From positions 124,001-188,000 of the forward strand of contig NZ_LWBS01000428.1 of assembly GCF_001652265.1 (NCBI RefSeq): a stretch of DNA of 64,000 nt. The letters are read 5' to 3'. Below the pieces are notes generated by a model. That model was not told the origin of the DNA. It worked only from the letters and a program-made list of their open reading frames with translations, and did not search any database. Origin of the DNA: Rhizobium leguminosarum (lineage in GTDB: Bacteria > Pseudomonadota > Alphaproteobacteria > Rhizobiales > Rhizobiaceae). The translations under genes and the position numbers were made by a program. Shown piece after piece: positions 1 to 8,523 of the stretch; the stretch's first letter is position 1, and each line of letters starts with the position of its first letter.

Positions 1-2509
1 GCGATGCGATCAGCGGCTGGAGGGCCTTCATTACCTGTTGCGAAACCTCCGGTGGCTGCGTCGCCTCGTTGATATCGGACCTGATCGTGATGACCGGGGT
101 CCGGTCACGACGCTTCAAGATCGGCTCTTCGAACCGGATCTCGGAATGCCCGATCTGATCGAGGGGAACCTGGCGGCCATCCCGGCTCATCAGCGAAAAG
201 TCGGCAAGTCGTGACGGGTCGAGGCGGTTTTCGCCAGCACTTCGAGCAACGACAGGCACGTTGCGGATGTTGTCGCGCACCTGTGTGACAGGAATGCCGG
301 TGAGCAGCATCTGCATCTGCTGGGCAGCCTCCGATGGAGAAAGACCAATCAGATTGAGCCTTTCCTGGTCGGGGACAAATCGCAGAACAGGTGTTCGGTT
401 GCCCCAGTCACGGTTGGCTTGGCGGACATCGGGAACGGTCTTCATGATCGCCAGAGCCTGCTCGGAAATCTTATAGAGTTCATCCTGATCGGGACCCATG
501 ATCCGGAACTCGACCGGGAACGGCGTGTACGGACCAAACACGAGTTGGGTGACGCGCACAGAAGCTTCGGGAACAAGACCCTCGGAAATAGCGGCACGAA
601 GGCGGTGCTTCAGCTCTTCGCGCGCATGGGCGTCGGGCGTGAGAACGACGACCTTGGCGAAGGCGGGATCCGGCAATTCCGGTGCCATAGCAAAGAAGAA
701 CCGGGGTGCGCCCTGCCCTACGTAACTTGTGACGATATTGGTCTCGGGCTGGGTCTGTAGCCAGTCTTCAACCTTCTTCACCGCGGATGTCGTCGCCTCG
801 ATGCTGGTGCCCTCGGGCATGCGCACTTCAACCAGCACCTCCGGGCGATCCGATGTCGGGAAGAATTGCTGTTTCACGCCGCCCATCCCAACAACCGAAA
901 CGGCCATGGTGATGCCTACCACGGCGCAGACCATGAACTTATGGCGGACAGCGAACTCGATGACGGAACGCAGACGACGGTAATTCGGCGTGTCATAGAT
1001 GGCGTGATGACCGCCCTCGACCGGTTTGATGTTCGGCAGCATCTTGACGCCAAGGTAGGGCGTGAAGGTAACAGCCACGATCCAGGATACGATCAGGGCA
1101 AAACCGACGACCCAGAAGATGTTACCGGCATATTCGCCGGCCGTTGATTTTGCGAACCCCACGGGCATCAGCCCGATGATCGTCACCAGCGTGCCCGACA
1201 GCATTGGCGCCGCAGTATGGCTCCAGGCATAGGCGGCCGCCTTGATGCGGTCCATGCCCTCTTCCATCTTCACGACCATCACCTCAATGGCGATGATGGC
1301 ATCGTCCACAAGAAGGCCCAGCGCAAGGATCAAAGCGCCGAGCGTGATGCGGTCGAAGAACCGCCCGGTTTCCAGCATGATGAGGAAGACCACGGCAAGT
1401 GTGAGCGGCACAGCAAGCGCGACGACAATGCCGACGCGCCAGCCGAGTGCGACTAGACTTACGAACAGCACGACGCCAAGCGCCATGGCGAACTTGAGCA
1501 TGAACTCGCCGACGGCCTCATCGATATTGACAGCCTGATCGCTGACCTTGGTGAGCGTCATCCCCAGCGGCAGTGTCTCCGCGATCGCGGCGGATCGAGC
1601 CTCAAGCGCTTTTCCGAGATCAAGTCCGTTCCATCCCGCCTGCATTACGGCACCCAACATAATTGTTGGCTCGCCTTCATGGCGGATAATGTAGGTGGCA
1701 GGATCTTGATAACCGCGCCGTACATCCGCGATATCGGAGAGTTTCAAAGTCCGGCCAGCGGCCACGATCGGCGTGTCGGCAACGGCCTGCACACTGTTGT
1801 AAGCTCCGTCGAACCGGATGAAGACTTGTGGCCCCCTTGTGTCAATCGAGCCGGCGGGTGTGACCGTGTTCTGTCGCTGCAAAGCAGCAGCGATATCTTG
1901 CGCCGATATGCCGAGTGTCGCGAGCTTCGCGTAGGAGAACTCGACGAAAATCTGTTCGGGACGCTCCCCGACGATGTTGATTTTCTTGATGCCAGGAACA
2001 TGCAGCAGGTCCTGCCGGATGACCTCTGCCTGCCGCACGAGATCGCGCATCGGCAGTCCCTTTGCCTTCAATGCATAGAGACCGAAGCTCACATCGGAGT
2101 ATTCATCGTTGACAAATGGCCCCATGACGCCGGGAGGGAGATTGCGGGCTTCGTCACTAAGCTTCTTGCGCGCCTGATAGAATTCTTCTGCCACGGCACT
2201 TGCCGGGGTGTTATCCTTGAGGGTGACCGTCAGGAAGGCGTAGCCCGGTCGGGTTGTCGTCTCGACGCGGTCGTACCATGTGAGTTCCTGAATGCGCTTT
2301 TCAAGCGGCTCGGCGACAAGGTCCTGCATTTCACGGGCAGTGGCACCTGGCCAGACCGAAGTAACAGTTAGGGTCTTGATTGTGAAAGACGGATCTTCGG
2401 CGCGCCCCAGCTTGACGAAGGCGTAGGCGCCAGCGGCGGCCAGCAGCACAATAAAGAACAGGGTGATGGCACGTTCGCGAACGGCGATGGCTGACAGATT
2501 GAAGTTCAT
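1..2509 (-). CDS. RND-family efflux permease (AcrB-like), C-terminal part outside window
   Basis: Inner-membrane, proton-driven efflux pump subunit that would work with the membrane-fusion protein just upstream. The frame is open from the ATG at 2509 to the window edge, about 836 residues of the usual ~1030, so the last fifth is missing. Visible are the N-terminal membrane helix (about residues 12-30, ITLFFIVLLAAAGAYAF), the porter motif VWPGATAREMQ, and a membrane bundle with GLLVDDAIIAIEVMVVKMEEG, the family's helix-4 region carrying the paired Asp residues of proton relay. The start overlaps the stop of the fusion-protein gene (ATGA), implying one operon and translational coupling. Likely controlled by the divergent TetR gene. 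Substrate cannot be told from sequence. Confidence 0.93.
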   Translation of the reverse strand, partial: MNFNLSAIAVRERAITLFFIVLLAAAGAYAFVKLGRAEDPSFTIKTLTVTSVWPGATAREMQDLVAEPLEKRIQELTWYDRVETTTRPGYAFLTVTLKDNTPASAVAEEFYQARKKLSDEARNLPPGVMGPFVNDEYSDVSFGLYALKAKGLPMRDLVRQAEVIRQDLLHVPGIKKINIVGERPEQIFVEFSYAKLATLGISAQDIAAALQRQNTVTPAGSIDTRGPQVFIRFDGAYNSVQAVADTPIVAAGRTLKLSDIADVRRGYQDPATYIIRHEGEPTIMLGAVMQAGWNGLDLGKALEARSAAIAETLPLGMTLTKVSDQAVNIDEAVGEFMLKFAMALGVVLFVSLVALGWRVGIVVALAVPLTLAVVFLIMLETGRFFDRITLGALILALGLLVDDAIIAIEVMVVKMEEGMDRIKAAAYAWSHTAAPMLSGTLVTIIGLMPVGFAKSTAGEYAGNIFWVVGFALIVSWIVAVTFTPYLGVKMLPNIKPVEGGHHAIYDTPNYRRLRSVIEFAVRHKFMVCAVVGITMAVSVVGMGGVKQQFFPTSDRPEVLVEVRMPEGTSIEATTSAVKKVEDWLQTQPETNIVTSYVGQGAPRFFFAMAPELPDPAFAKVVVLTPDAHAREELKHRLRAAISEGLVPEASVRVTQLVFGPYTPFPVEFRIMGPDQDELYKISEQALAIMKTVPDVRQANRDWGNRTPVLRFVPDQERLNLIGLSPSEAAQQMQMLLTGIPVTQVRDNIRNVPVVARSAGENRLDPSRLADFSLMSRDGRQVPLDQIGHSEIRFEEPILKRRDRTPVITIRSDINEATQPPEVSQQVMKALQPLIAS

Positions 2510-3624
2510 CACTTTTTCACCTCTTGCTGCGAGGCAATCCTGATGACCGCGCCGTCGGCGAGGAGATGCGCGCCCAGTGCTACAACCTGCTCTCCAGTTC
2601 CAATTCCCGTGACGAATGCCATCTCCTCGCCAATCTGCTGAACTTTGACCGGGGTGAACTTCACCGTTGATGTTGTGCCGTTGACGACCCACACTCCGGT
2701 GCGACTACCGTCATCCAGAATCGCGCCCACTGGTATAGCGACCTCCGACTGGCGGTCAGCATCGAGAATTCTAATCGTCACTGTCGAGCCAAGCGGGGCG
2801 GAAGCCGCATCGCCTTCGAGAACATAACGAGCCTCGTAGGTACGGGTTTGCGGATCGGCGGAATCCGAGATCTGCCGAAGTTTGGCCTTTCCGCTTAAAC
2901 TTCCGCCTCCATAGACGCTGGTCTGCGCTTCGGAGCCAATCTTGGGCCGCAGAGTCTCCGGAAGCCAGACAACAGCCTCGCGCGGGCCCGCCTGCGCCAG
3001 TTGAACGACGGTCTGGCCCGCTGCCACGACTTGTCCCGGATCTCCAAGGGTCTGGGTTATGGTTCCATCAGCGTCGGCAACAAGAAGCGTGTATGCAGTC
3101 CCATTTTCGGCCACTTTGGCGTCGGCTTCTGCTGCAGCAAGCTGAGCAGAGGCTGTGTCGAGCGCTGCTTTTGCCTGTTCATAACGCTGCGGAGTAGCTG
3201 CCAAGCCATTCTTTACCAGCGCCGCATAGCGCTTTTCGTCTGCTTGCGCCTGAACCAAGACAGCGCGTGCTGCGGTAACGGTATTACGCTTTGCTGTCAG
3301 CGCGAGTTGGAGATCGGTCTCGTCAATGCGCATCAGCGCCTGGCCTTGCCTCACCTGCTGCCCCACGTCGACCATCCGCTCGACGATTTTGCCGGGAACA
3401 CGAAAACCAAGGTTGCTCTGTACCCGGGAAGCGACAGTGCCTGTGAAAGAGCGCTCAGCCGCACCGGTGGTCGTTGCCTCCACCACTCTTACGAGCGGTG
3501 ACGCTGTTCTTGGATCAGCGGCCACCGCTTCCTGCTTGGTGGGTTCAAAAACCACGAAAAAGGCCCCGGCTGCGCCGGCCGCTGCCACGAGGCCTACGAA
3601 AGTCAGGACAAGTTTGCGTTTCAT
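2509..3624 (-). CDS. RND efflux periplasmic adaptor (membrane-fusion protein)
   Basis: Periplasmic adaptor linking an RND pump to an outer-membrane channel. It has 371 residues, normal for the HlyD/AcrA family. An N-terminal hydrophobic anchor (LVLTFVGLVAAAGAAGAFFVV) is followed by a biotinyl-lipoyl-like half motif (GFRVPGKIVERMVDVGQQVRQGQ), an alpha-hairpin (about residues 105-170, rich in Ala and Gln) and beta-barrel segments. It is first in an operon with the permease and is transcribed away from the TetR regulator. No separate outer-membrane factor gene is visible in this window. Confidence 0.92.
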   Translation of the reverse strand: MKRKLVLTFVGLVAAAGAAGAFFVVFEPTKQEAVAADPRTASPLVRVVEATTTGAAERSFTGTVASRVQSNLGFRVPGKIVERMVDVGQQVRQGQALMRIDETDLQLALTAKRNTVTAARAVLVQAQADEKRYAALVKNGLAATPQRYEQAKAALDTASAQLAAAEADAKVAENGTAYTLLVADADGTITQTLGDPGQVVAAGQTVVQLAQAGPREAVVWLPETLRPKIGSEAQTSVYGGGSLSGKAKLRQISDSADPQTRTYEARYVLEGDAASAPLGSTVTIRILDADRQSEVAIPVGAILDDGSRTGVWVVNGTTSTVKFTPVKVQQIGEEMAFVTGIGTGEQVVALGAHLLADGAVIRIASQQEVKK

Positions 3625-3657
3625 TTTGAGTTTCTCTTCTTGACGGGCGATGTGGAT

Positions 3658-3679
3658 GATTTAGATTGCGATCTAAATC
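3658..3679. promoter_or_regulatory. Probable TetR operator between divergent efflux and regulator genes
   Basis: A perfect inverted repeat with 9-bp arms (GATTTAGAT and ATCTAAATC) around a 4-bp centre TGCG lies in the 99-bp gap between the adaptor gene (start 3624) and the TetR gene (start 3724). A related half-site (AAATCTAAT) sits at 3704-3713. Position, symmetry and size fit a TetR-dimer operator controlling both directions. That the neighbouring regulator binds it is inference. Confidence 0.7.
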
Positions 3680-3723
3680 TATTTTTGTTATAGATGTCAA
3701 ACAAAATCTAATCGGAGGTCGAT

Positions 3724-4317
3724 ATGAGAGTGAGCCGGGCACAGGCTGAGGAGAACCGCGAAACGGTGATCAACGTCGCAAGCCGTCTGTTCCGAGAACA
3801 TGGCTTCGATGGAATTGGGCTAAAGGATCTGATGAAAGGGGCCGGCCTGACCCAGGGCGGTTTCTACAAGCAGTTCGCGTCGAAGGACGACCTCGCCGCA
3901 CTAGCATCGCGGCGTGCGATGGAAAGCGCCACACGGAGATGGTCTGCAGCGGCTGCAAACAGCTCCGATCCCCTTGAGGCAGTCATGGCGTTCTACCTTT
4001 CATCGGACCACAGAGGCGAAAAGTCAGACGGCTGCCCACTTGTGGCGCTGGGATCGGACGCGGCTCGCCAGAGCAAAGAGGTCAGGCGCCCATTTGAAGA
4101 CGGGATCCGGGCTCACTTCGAGGTTCTGGATGAACTGATGGCCAGCGACACGAGCTCTAGTCCCAGCGGCAGGGCGATGGCCATACTGTCTCTCATGGTG
4201 GGCGCCGTTACGCTGTCGCGGATCATGGAAGACGAGGACCTTTCACGAGACATCCTTAACGCAGCGGCTGGCGAAGTCAGGCGCATTGCGCGCGGCGACG
4301 ATGTCGCTGAAGGCTAA
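3724..4317 (+). CDS. TetR/AcrR-family transcriptional repressor
   Basis: DNA-binding repressor, 197 residues. The N-terminal helix-turn-helix is typical of the family: RETVINVASRLFREHGFDG followed by IGLKDLMKGAGLTQGGFYKQF (about residues 12-53). The C-terminal half (residues 60-190) is the variable ligand and dimer domain and contains a CPL motif (SDGCPLVALGSD) seen in TetR proteins that govern efflux or reductase genes. GGAGG lies a few bases upstream of the ATG. Divergent from the RND operon across a palindrome, so it probably represses that pump and itself. Confidence 0.93.
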   Translation: MRVSRAQAEENRETVINVASRLFREHGFDGIGLKDLMKGAGLTQGGFYKQFASKDDLAALASRRAMESATRRWSAAAANSSDPLEAVMAFYLSSDHRGEKSDGCPLVALGSDAARQSKEVRRPFEDGIRAHFEVLDELMASDTSSSPSGRAMAILSLMVGAVTLSRIMEDEDLSRDILNAAAGEVRRIARGDDVAEG

Positions 4318-4490
4318 GCCGGGTTCAATGACCTGGCGCGGAAAAGTGCCGAAGTTTAGCTCCCGCCCTGGCAAGGTGAGTGTGTCCCAAGGCTCCTGCA
4401 TAAGCCGTTTAGAGAACAGGCCCTTACCGCATCATCGGTCAAGAGGCTGACGGCATGCCTATTTTTGCAGTGAAGACAGGTGGAAGAAAG

Positions 4491-4694
4491 ATGCGTCGTA
4501 TCGTTGTCACAGGAATGGGAGCTGTCAGCCCACTTGGTGCGAATGTCGGGATATCATGGTCGCGCCTGCTTGCGGACCAAAGCGGTATCCGTCGACTGCC
4601 TGACGATATCGTCGGAGACCTCCCTTTTGCACGTAAGTCGCAGACAGCCAACCCGACTTTTACAAGACGCAGCTCACCACACAGAAAGAAGTGA
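4491..4694 (+). pseudogene. Truncated 3-oxoacyl-ACP synthase II (fabF-like) N-terminal fragment
   Basis: From the ATG at 4491 (preceded by GGAAGAAAG) the frame reads RRIVVTGMGAVSPLG and then SWSRLLADQSGIRRL, the N-terminus of a KAS II condensing enzyme. Similarity stops near 4634 (VGDLPFA). The rest of the ~410-residue enzyme, including the catalytic Cys-His-His, is absent, and the frame runs on into unrelated sequence before the next gene. This is a deletion remnant, not a working synthase. Confidence 0.75.
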
Positions 4695-4699
4695 TTTCC

Positions 4700-5515
4700 A
4701 TGAACAAGAACAATCTTGGCGTAGCCTTGGTGACTGGGGCATCCACCGGCATCGGGTATGCAACGGCCGCAGCCCTGCAGAACGCGGGCTTTCGCGTGTT
4801 CGGAACCAGCCGCCGCCTCGCACCCCAGAGGAGCGACGGTGTATCCATGCTGACAAGCGACGTGACCGACGACGCGTCGGTGGCGAAACTGGTTGACGAC
4901 GTGCTAGCAGAGGCCGGCCGCATCGATCTTCTTGTCAACAATGCTGGCATGGGGCTGCTTGGTGGCGCGGAGGAGTCCTCAATGACCCAGGCTAAGTCGT
5001 TGTTCGACGTGAACGTCTTCGGCGTTTTCCGTGTGACCAACGCGGTGTTGCCGGTAATGCGACGCCAAGGGAAGGGCAGAATCGTGAATTTGAGCTCGGT
5101 ACAGGGGTTCATCCCCGCTCCCTATTTCGCGCTCTACGCGTCGACCAAACATGCCATCGAGGGTTATTCCGAATCGCTCGATCATGAATTGCGCGCCTTC
5201 GGCATTCGCGTTTCGCTGGTGGAGCCAGCCTACACCCGGACGTCGTTCGAAGACAATCTCGCCAAGCCGGATCAGGTGCTCGATATATATGACTCTGCGC
5301 GCGCTGGCATGAATGTAGTCGTGCAGAAAGCAATGGAAATAGGCGACGCGCCCGACGTGGTGGCCAAGGCAATTATTGCCGCTGCGACTGATCCCGCTCC
5401 AAAGAGGCGTTATGCGGCCGGAAAAATGGCACGCCAGGTCAGTTTTCTGCGCCGCTTCGTCCCTGCATTCGCATTCGACAAGAGCCTCCGAAAACAACTC
5501 GGGCTGCCGGTCTGA
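4700..5515 (+). CDS. Short-chain dehydrogenase/reductase (SDR)
   Basis: Cytosolic NAD(P)-dependent oxidoreductase of the classical SDR family, about 271 residues. Cofactor motif GASTGIGYA near residue 14, NNAG around residue 85, catalytic Ser in VNLSSVQG and the YxxxK motif in YASTKHA are all present. The C-terminal extension ending in LRRFVPAFAFDKSLRKQ is typical of the SDR group that accepts hydrophobic alcohols or ketones. I chose the ATG at 4700 (AGAAG about 8 nt upstream); an in-frame GTG at 4691 is the alternative. It stands alone after a fabF fragment, so its substrate is unknown. Confidence 0.9.
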   Translation: MNKNNLGVALVTGASTGIGYATAAALQNAGFRVFGTSRRLAPQRSDGVSMLTSDVTDDASVAKLVDDVLAEAGRIDLLVNNAGMGLLGGAEESSMTQAKSLFDVNVFGVFRVTNAVLPVMRRQGKGRIVNLSSVQGFIPAPYFALYASTKHAIEGYSESLDHELRAFGIRVSLVEPAYTRTSFEDNLAKPDQVLDIYDSARAGMNVVVQKAMEIGDAPDVVAKAIIAAATDPAPKRRYAAGKMARQVSFLRRFVPAFAFDKSLRKQLGLPV

Positions 5516-5739
5516 AACCGACGACATCCTGTTCCGCTCGATGAGCAGCCGTCTGGGCGCATTTCAGGAGATGGTTAGCGAAAGAACATCTCATGACAAT
5601 GGAAGCATCGACGCAGGAAACATGGCGCCATTTTGGCGCGAACGCTTGCCCCGGCGCCATCGGCGGGGCAAGGGCAAAGTCTGCCAGTGAACTTCTTCAA
5701 GTATCCGTCGCGCGGACGCCTTCTTAACAAACCTACGCC
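5516..5739. other. Non-coding stretch with one hairpin
   Basis: No supported gene. A perfect 8-bp inverted repeat (CTTGCCCC at 5645-5652, GGGGCAAG at 5665-5672) has a 12-nt centre and no T-run, so it is not a clear terminator. It could be a mobile-element end or a leftover of the integrase rearrangement to its right. Confidence 0.4.
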
Positions 5740-6099
5740 TGCCTCCCCGGATGCCCGCTGACAGTTGCAGTCTACGGGCGAGAACCATGTCCCGGTGACG
5801 GACGTTACCGGAGGCGCGATACGGCGCCGAGAAGTCCGGCGGGTGGCTGATCCAGCCGTGCCGCAGGGCGGTTTTCATGACCTGTCTGAGCGTCACAGTC
5901 TCATGGTGCAGGATGCTGCGCGTCGGCACTTTGCCGGTCACCGGGTGCGGCTGGAGCAGCATGACCCGGTATTCCTGAACCTCGCCGGCGGCCAGAGCGC
6001 TGAGGCCGATGGTGCTGCCGAGTAGGGCAGCAAATGGTTATCCAGCCGCGCCTAGTGGTCTTTCACGTAGCGCGGATTACATTCGCCATTGGTGAGCGC
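5740..6099 (-). pseudogene. Tyrosine-recombinase (integrase) fragment, old copy
   Basis: The minus strand encodes QPHPVTGKVPTRSILHHETV and LRQVMKTALRHGWISHPP, part of the SAM-like core-binding domain of the integrase at 11508-12529. From 5808 to 6099 the DNA is nearly identical to 12127-12415. Leftward to about 5740 the match fades and is frameshifted (GNVRHRDMVLA against GKISHRAWLSP). The catalytic domain is missing. The other end is fused directly to a transporter fragment at about 6100. It is a relic of the same integrase lineage and marks the left side of the 6.3-kb mobile segment. Confidence 0.85.
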
Positions 6100-6427
6100 G
6101 CCAGTGCCGGTGGAAAACTTGGCTGGCGTAGGTCTGATTGTTTTCGTGAACATGCCAACCGATTCCACAAGCAGTCTCTTCCCCGTCATGTTTATCGCAG
6201 GCGCGGCGATGGCGGTCGCCAACATACCGTCGACAGCCCTCGCGTTCTCATACGTCGATGCATCAAGATTCGGATTGATTTCGTGCTTGGAGATCCTGGC
6301 CGCGCGACTTGGCGGGGCTTTCTATCTTTCTCAGTTCGACTGGGCATCGCCCGGCGTCGAAATCTTATGGTCAGGGATACCGCTGATGCTGTCGCTGGCT
6401 TTCATATCATACCGCAGCGTGAACTGA
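6100..6427 (+). pseudogene. C-terminal fragment of a major-facilitator transporter
   Basis: The frame that begins inside the integrase relic reads a hydrophobic segment around FPVMFIAGAAMAVANIPS, then GLISCLEILAARLGGAFYL, then ILWSGIPLMLSLAFISYRS before the stop at 6427. The pattern fits the last two or three membrane helices of an MFS exporter; at least nine helices are missing. The join with the integrase fragment at about 6100 shows truncation by recombination. Because it lies beside the RiPP genes it may be what remains of an export gene for the peptide, but that is inference. Confidence 0.6.
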
Positions 6428-6519
6428 AGTAGGGCTGCCGCGATGCAGCTCACGCCGCCCGCCAGCAGCCATCATCCAGACGTCAGCTTTCACTGACGCC
6501 CGATGCAAAAGGCCCAAAA

Positions 6520-7238
6520 CTATTCCGGTTTAGCGATGGCAAACATCGCGTTCCAGATGCTGGTCGCTTCGAATGTCCAGTTGAATTCGGGAATAAAGCG
6601 GCAATCTGGCGTGCTCATCACGGTTTCGACAAGCAAACGTGCGTCGTGCAGTTTCAAGTTGACATTATTGGCGCGCAAGACTGCCAGCACTGCCCCTGCG
6701 CGATCGCCATCCTGAATCGCCGACTGTACAACGCGGCGGTAGGTCCGATCCTTGAAGAATATTCGCTTGGCGGCGTCCTGCAATTGATCGTGCTCCGCAC
6801 TCGTAACCTGTGAGCGTTGCAAACATTGCGAAATCGACGCGCGAACGTTGACAAGGGGTTCGCTGAGGGAATGAAGCCCATCTCGGCCGGCGAGTGTGAT
6901 TGAGCGACATCCGCATCGTTTTCCAGGACGCCACTCGCAAAGCCCTCATAGATTTCTCCCAAGCCCACCATGCCGAACGCGGAACACTCGGCGGCCCTCA
7001 GCGCGCCCATGCTCGCGGCTCCGAAGATATGGACCCCCTTCGAAAGTCCGAACAGAATCTCCTTGTGCCAAATGGCGGGAACATACTCGTAAATGCCGTC
7101 AATGAGCCCGATAACGTTGGCGCCATCCTGAATGGCTCTCCAGAAATCACCCTGCCTTGCGGGGGGACGAAGCTCGTAGTCGGTGCTTGGCGGCAAGTTC
7201 GCACCGTGAAGTGTCGGTCCCGCGAAGATCACCTTCAT
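6520..7238 (-). pseudogene. TfuA-like protein, partner of YcaO, with one frameshift
   Basis: TfuA-like proteins accompany YcaO enzymes that install thioamides in peptides or proteins and are thought to deliver sulfur or support the reaction; tfuA is named from trifolitoxin of R. leguminosarum. The ATG at 7238 overlaps the ycaO stop (ATGA), so the two are coupled. The core motifs are complete: VIFAGPTLHGA, AIQDGANVIGLIDGIYEYVPAIWHKEI (interrupted here for reading only) and FGAASMGALRAAE. After AEMGFI the frame breaks at the GGG at 6867-6869; adding one base restores LSEPLVNVRASI and the tail through RIFFKDRTYRRVV to the stop at 6520, giving about 239 residues, normal for the family. Either a sequencing error or a genuine lesion. 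Confidence 0.85.
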
Positions 7239-8474
7239 CTTGATCTCAATATCCGTTTCAGGGCGCGAGGGCCAAACCGTCGTTTCCGCCTTCCATCCAG
7301 GTTTTCCAATTGGGGAACAAGCATCTTCACAACGCTAAAGTCTTCCTCACCTGCGTTCATGTCCACGGCGATCGCCGACGTGATCCCAACCGCCGTGAGT
7401 CGGCCGATAACGCCGCGCAGCATGTCATGGATCGTGCCGCCGGTCGTCGTGTCGAGGGCATGCGCGTCATGGGCCGGCTCGATGGAAAGCACCTCTCGCA
7501 GATGAGCGGGAAGCGGACGCGCAAAGGTTTCAGGATGGATGTCGTCTCTGGCACCGCTGATGAAGGTCAGCCTCGATTGCGCTGCCTCAGTGACAGCCCT
7601 GATCGCCGCGCGGCCGGGATTGAGATGCGCGCCCGCGCGATGCGTCACCTCAATATAGCGCAATTTCCCCCCCGGACGGCGCGTCGGGCGCAATGAAGGC
7701 TTCGAAACACGGCACACCGATATCGCTGGTCCGATTGAACATTTGAAGCCTGAAGCCTGCATCACGCACCCGTTGCCCAAGGCCGCTCAGAACCGGGTCA
7801 CGAAAGGAATTGATGTCGATGCAGTTTGTGCTTTTCTCCGCAACGGAAGCGAACTGCCAGAGAACGTCGGCGTCACGTTCAATCCGTTCCAGCAATCCGT
7901 GAAAAGTTGCTTCAATGCGAATATTGCCTGACGCAAGGCCATCCGATGACTGCCAGAATCTGTTCGATTTTGTATCGTCGAGCAGGATTGCCTCATAAGG
8001 CACCCAAACATGTCGATCCGCAATGATATCATAGCCCTGAACCCAAGGGAGCATCTCCTCTGGATGCACGTCGCTTTGACCCGCCAATATCAGGCAATCC
8101 AGGGGCTCACCAAAGGAGCCCTCCGATTCCAGCTGCCGGCGGCTAGCCCGGCGGACATCGATCTGCGGATTTCCGCCGACCGCACGCTCCAGTGCTTCCA
8201 TCGCCGCCGAGACCTTGGCATCGATATCCTCAATCCCGTTGCCCTGATTTATGACGATCGAACGGGAGTTGGGCGCAATGGCATTCCAGACCGGGATGCC
8301 GATCCTGTCGAGATCCGTCAGGCGAGCGAGCCGGGTGATGCCGTATTTTGAAAGCGAGGGCGTTATTCGTGCCAGGGTCTCATGCGGTGAGCAGCTGCGG
8401 TCGGAATAAGACGTCAACCGTGTAACAGAAGTCATACCGCCACCGAAACCGAATGCGGCGGAATCAGAGCGCAT
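7235..8474 (-). pseudogene. YcaO-domain peptide-modifying enzyme, with one frameshift
   Basis: YcaO enzymes use ATP to activate peptide-backbone amides, giving azolines or, with TfuA, thioamides. The family's three ATP/Mg motifs are intact: SAAMEALERAVGG (about residue 90), EATFHGLLERIERDADVLW (about residue 187) and, after the break, NPGRAAIRAVTEAAQSRLTF. The C-terminus is not proline-rich. The frame shifts at a run of seven C on the plus strand (7667-7673; G7 in the gene). Removing one base joins APDAPSGG to KLRYIEVTHRAGAHLNPG and gives about 412 residues, a full-length standalone YcaO. Start ATG 8474 has AGGA 5-8 nt upstream; ATG 8435 is an alternative. It lies 49 bp downstream of the precursor gene and overlaps tfuA. 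No E1-like (ThiF/SagC-type) partner is nearby. Confidence 0.88.
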
Positions 8475-8523
8475 GCCATCCTGTTTGAAGGCTATGCAGA
8501 GCAGATTCCGCCGGAGATGTTAC

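Noticed and set aside
5645..5672. Rho-independent terminator after the SDR
   Set aside because: The 8-bp stem has a long centre and no following T-run in either direction.
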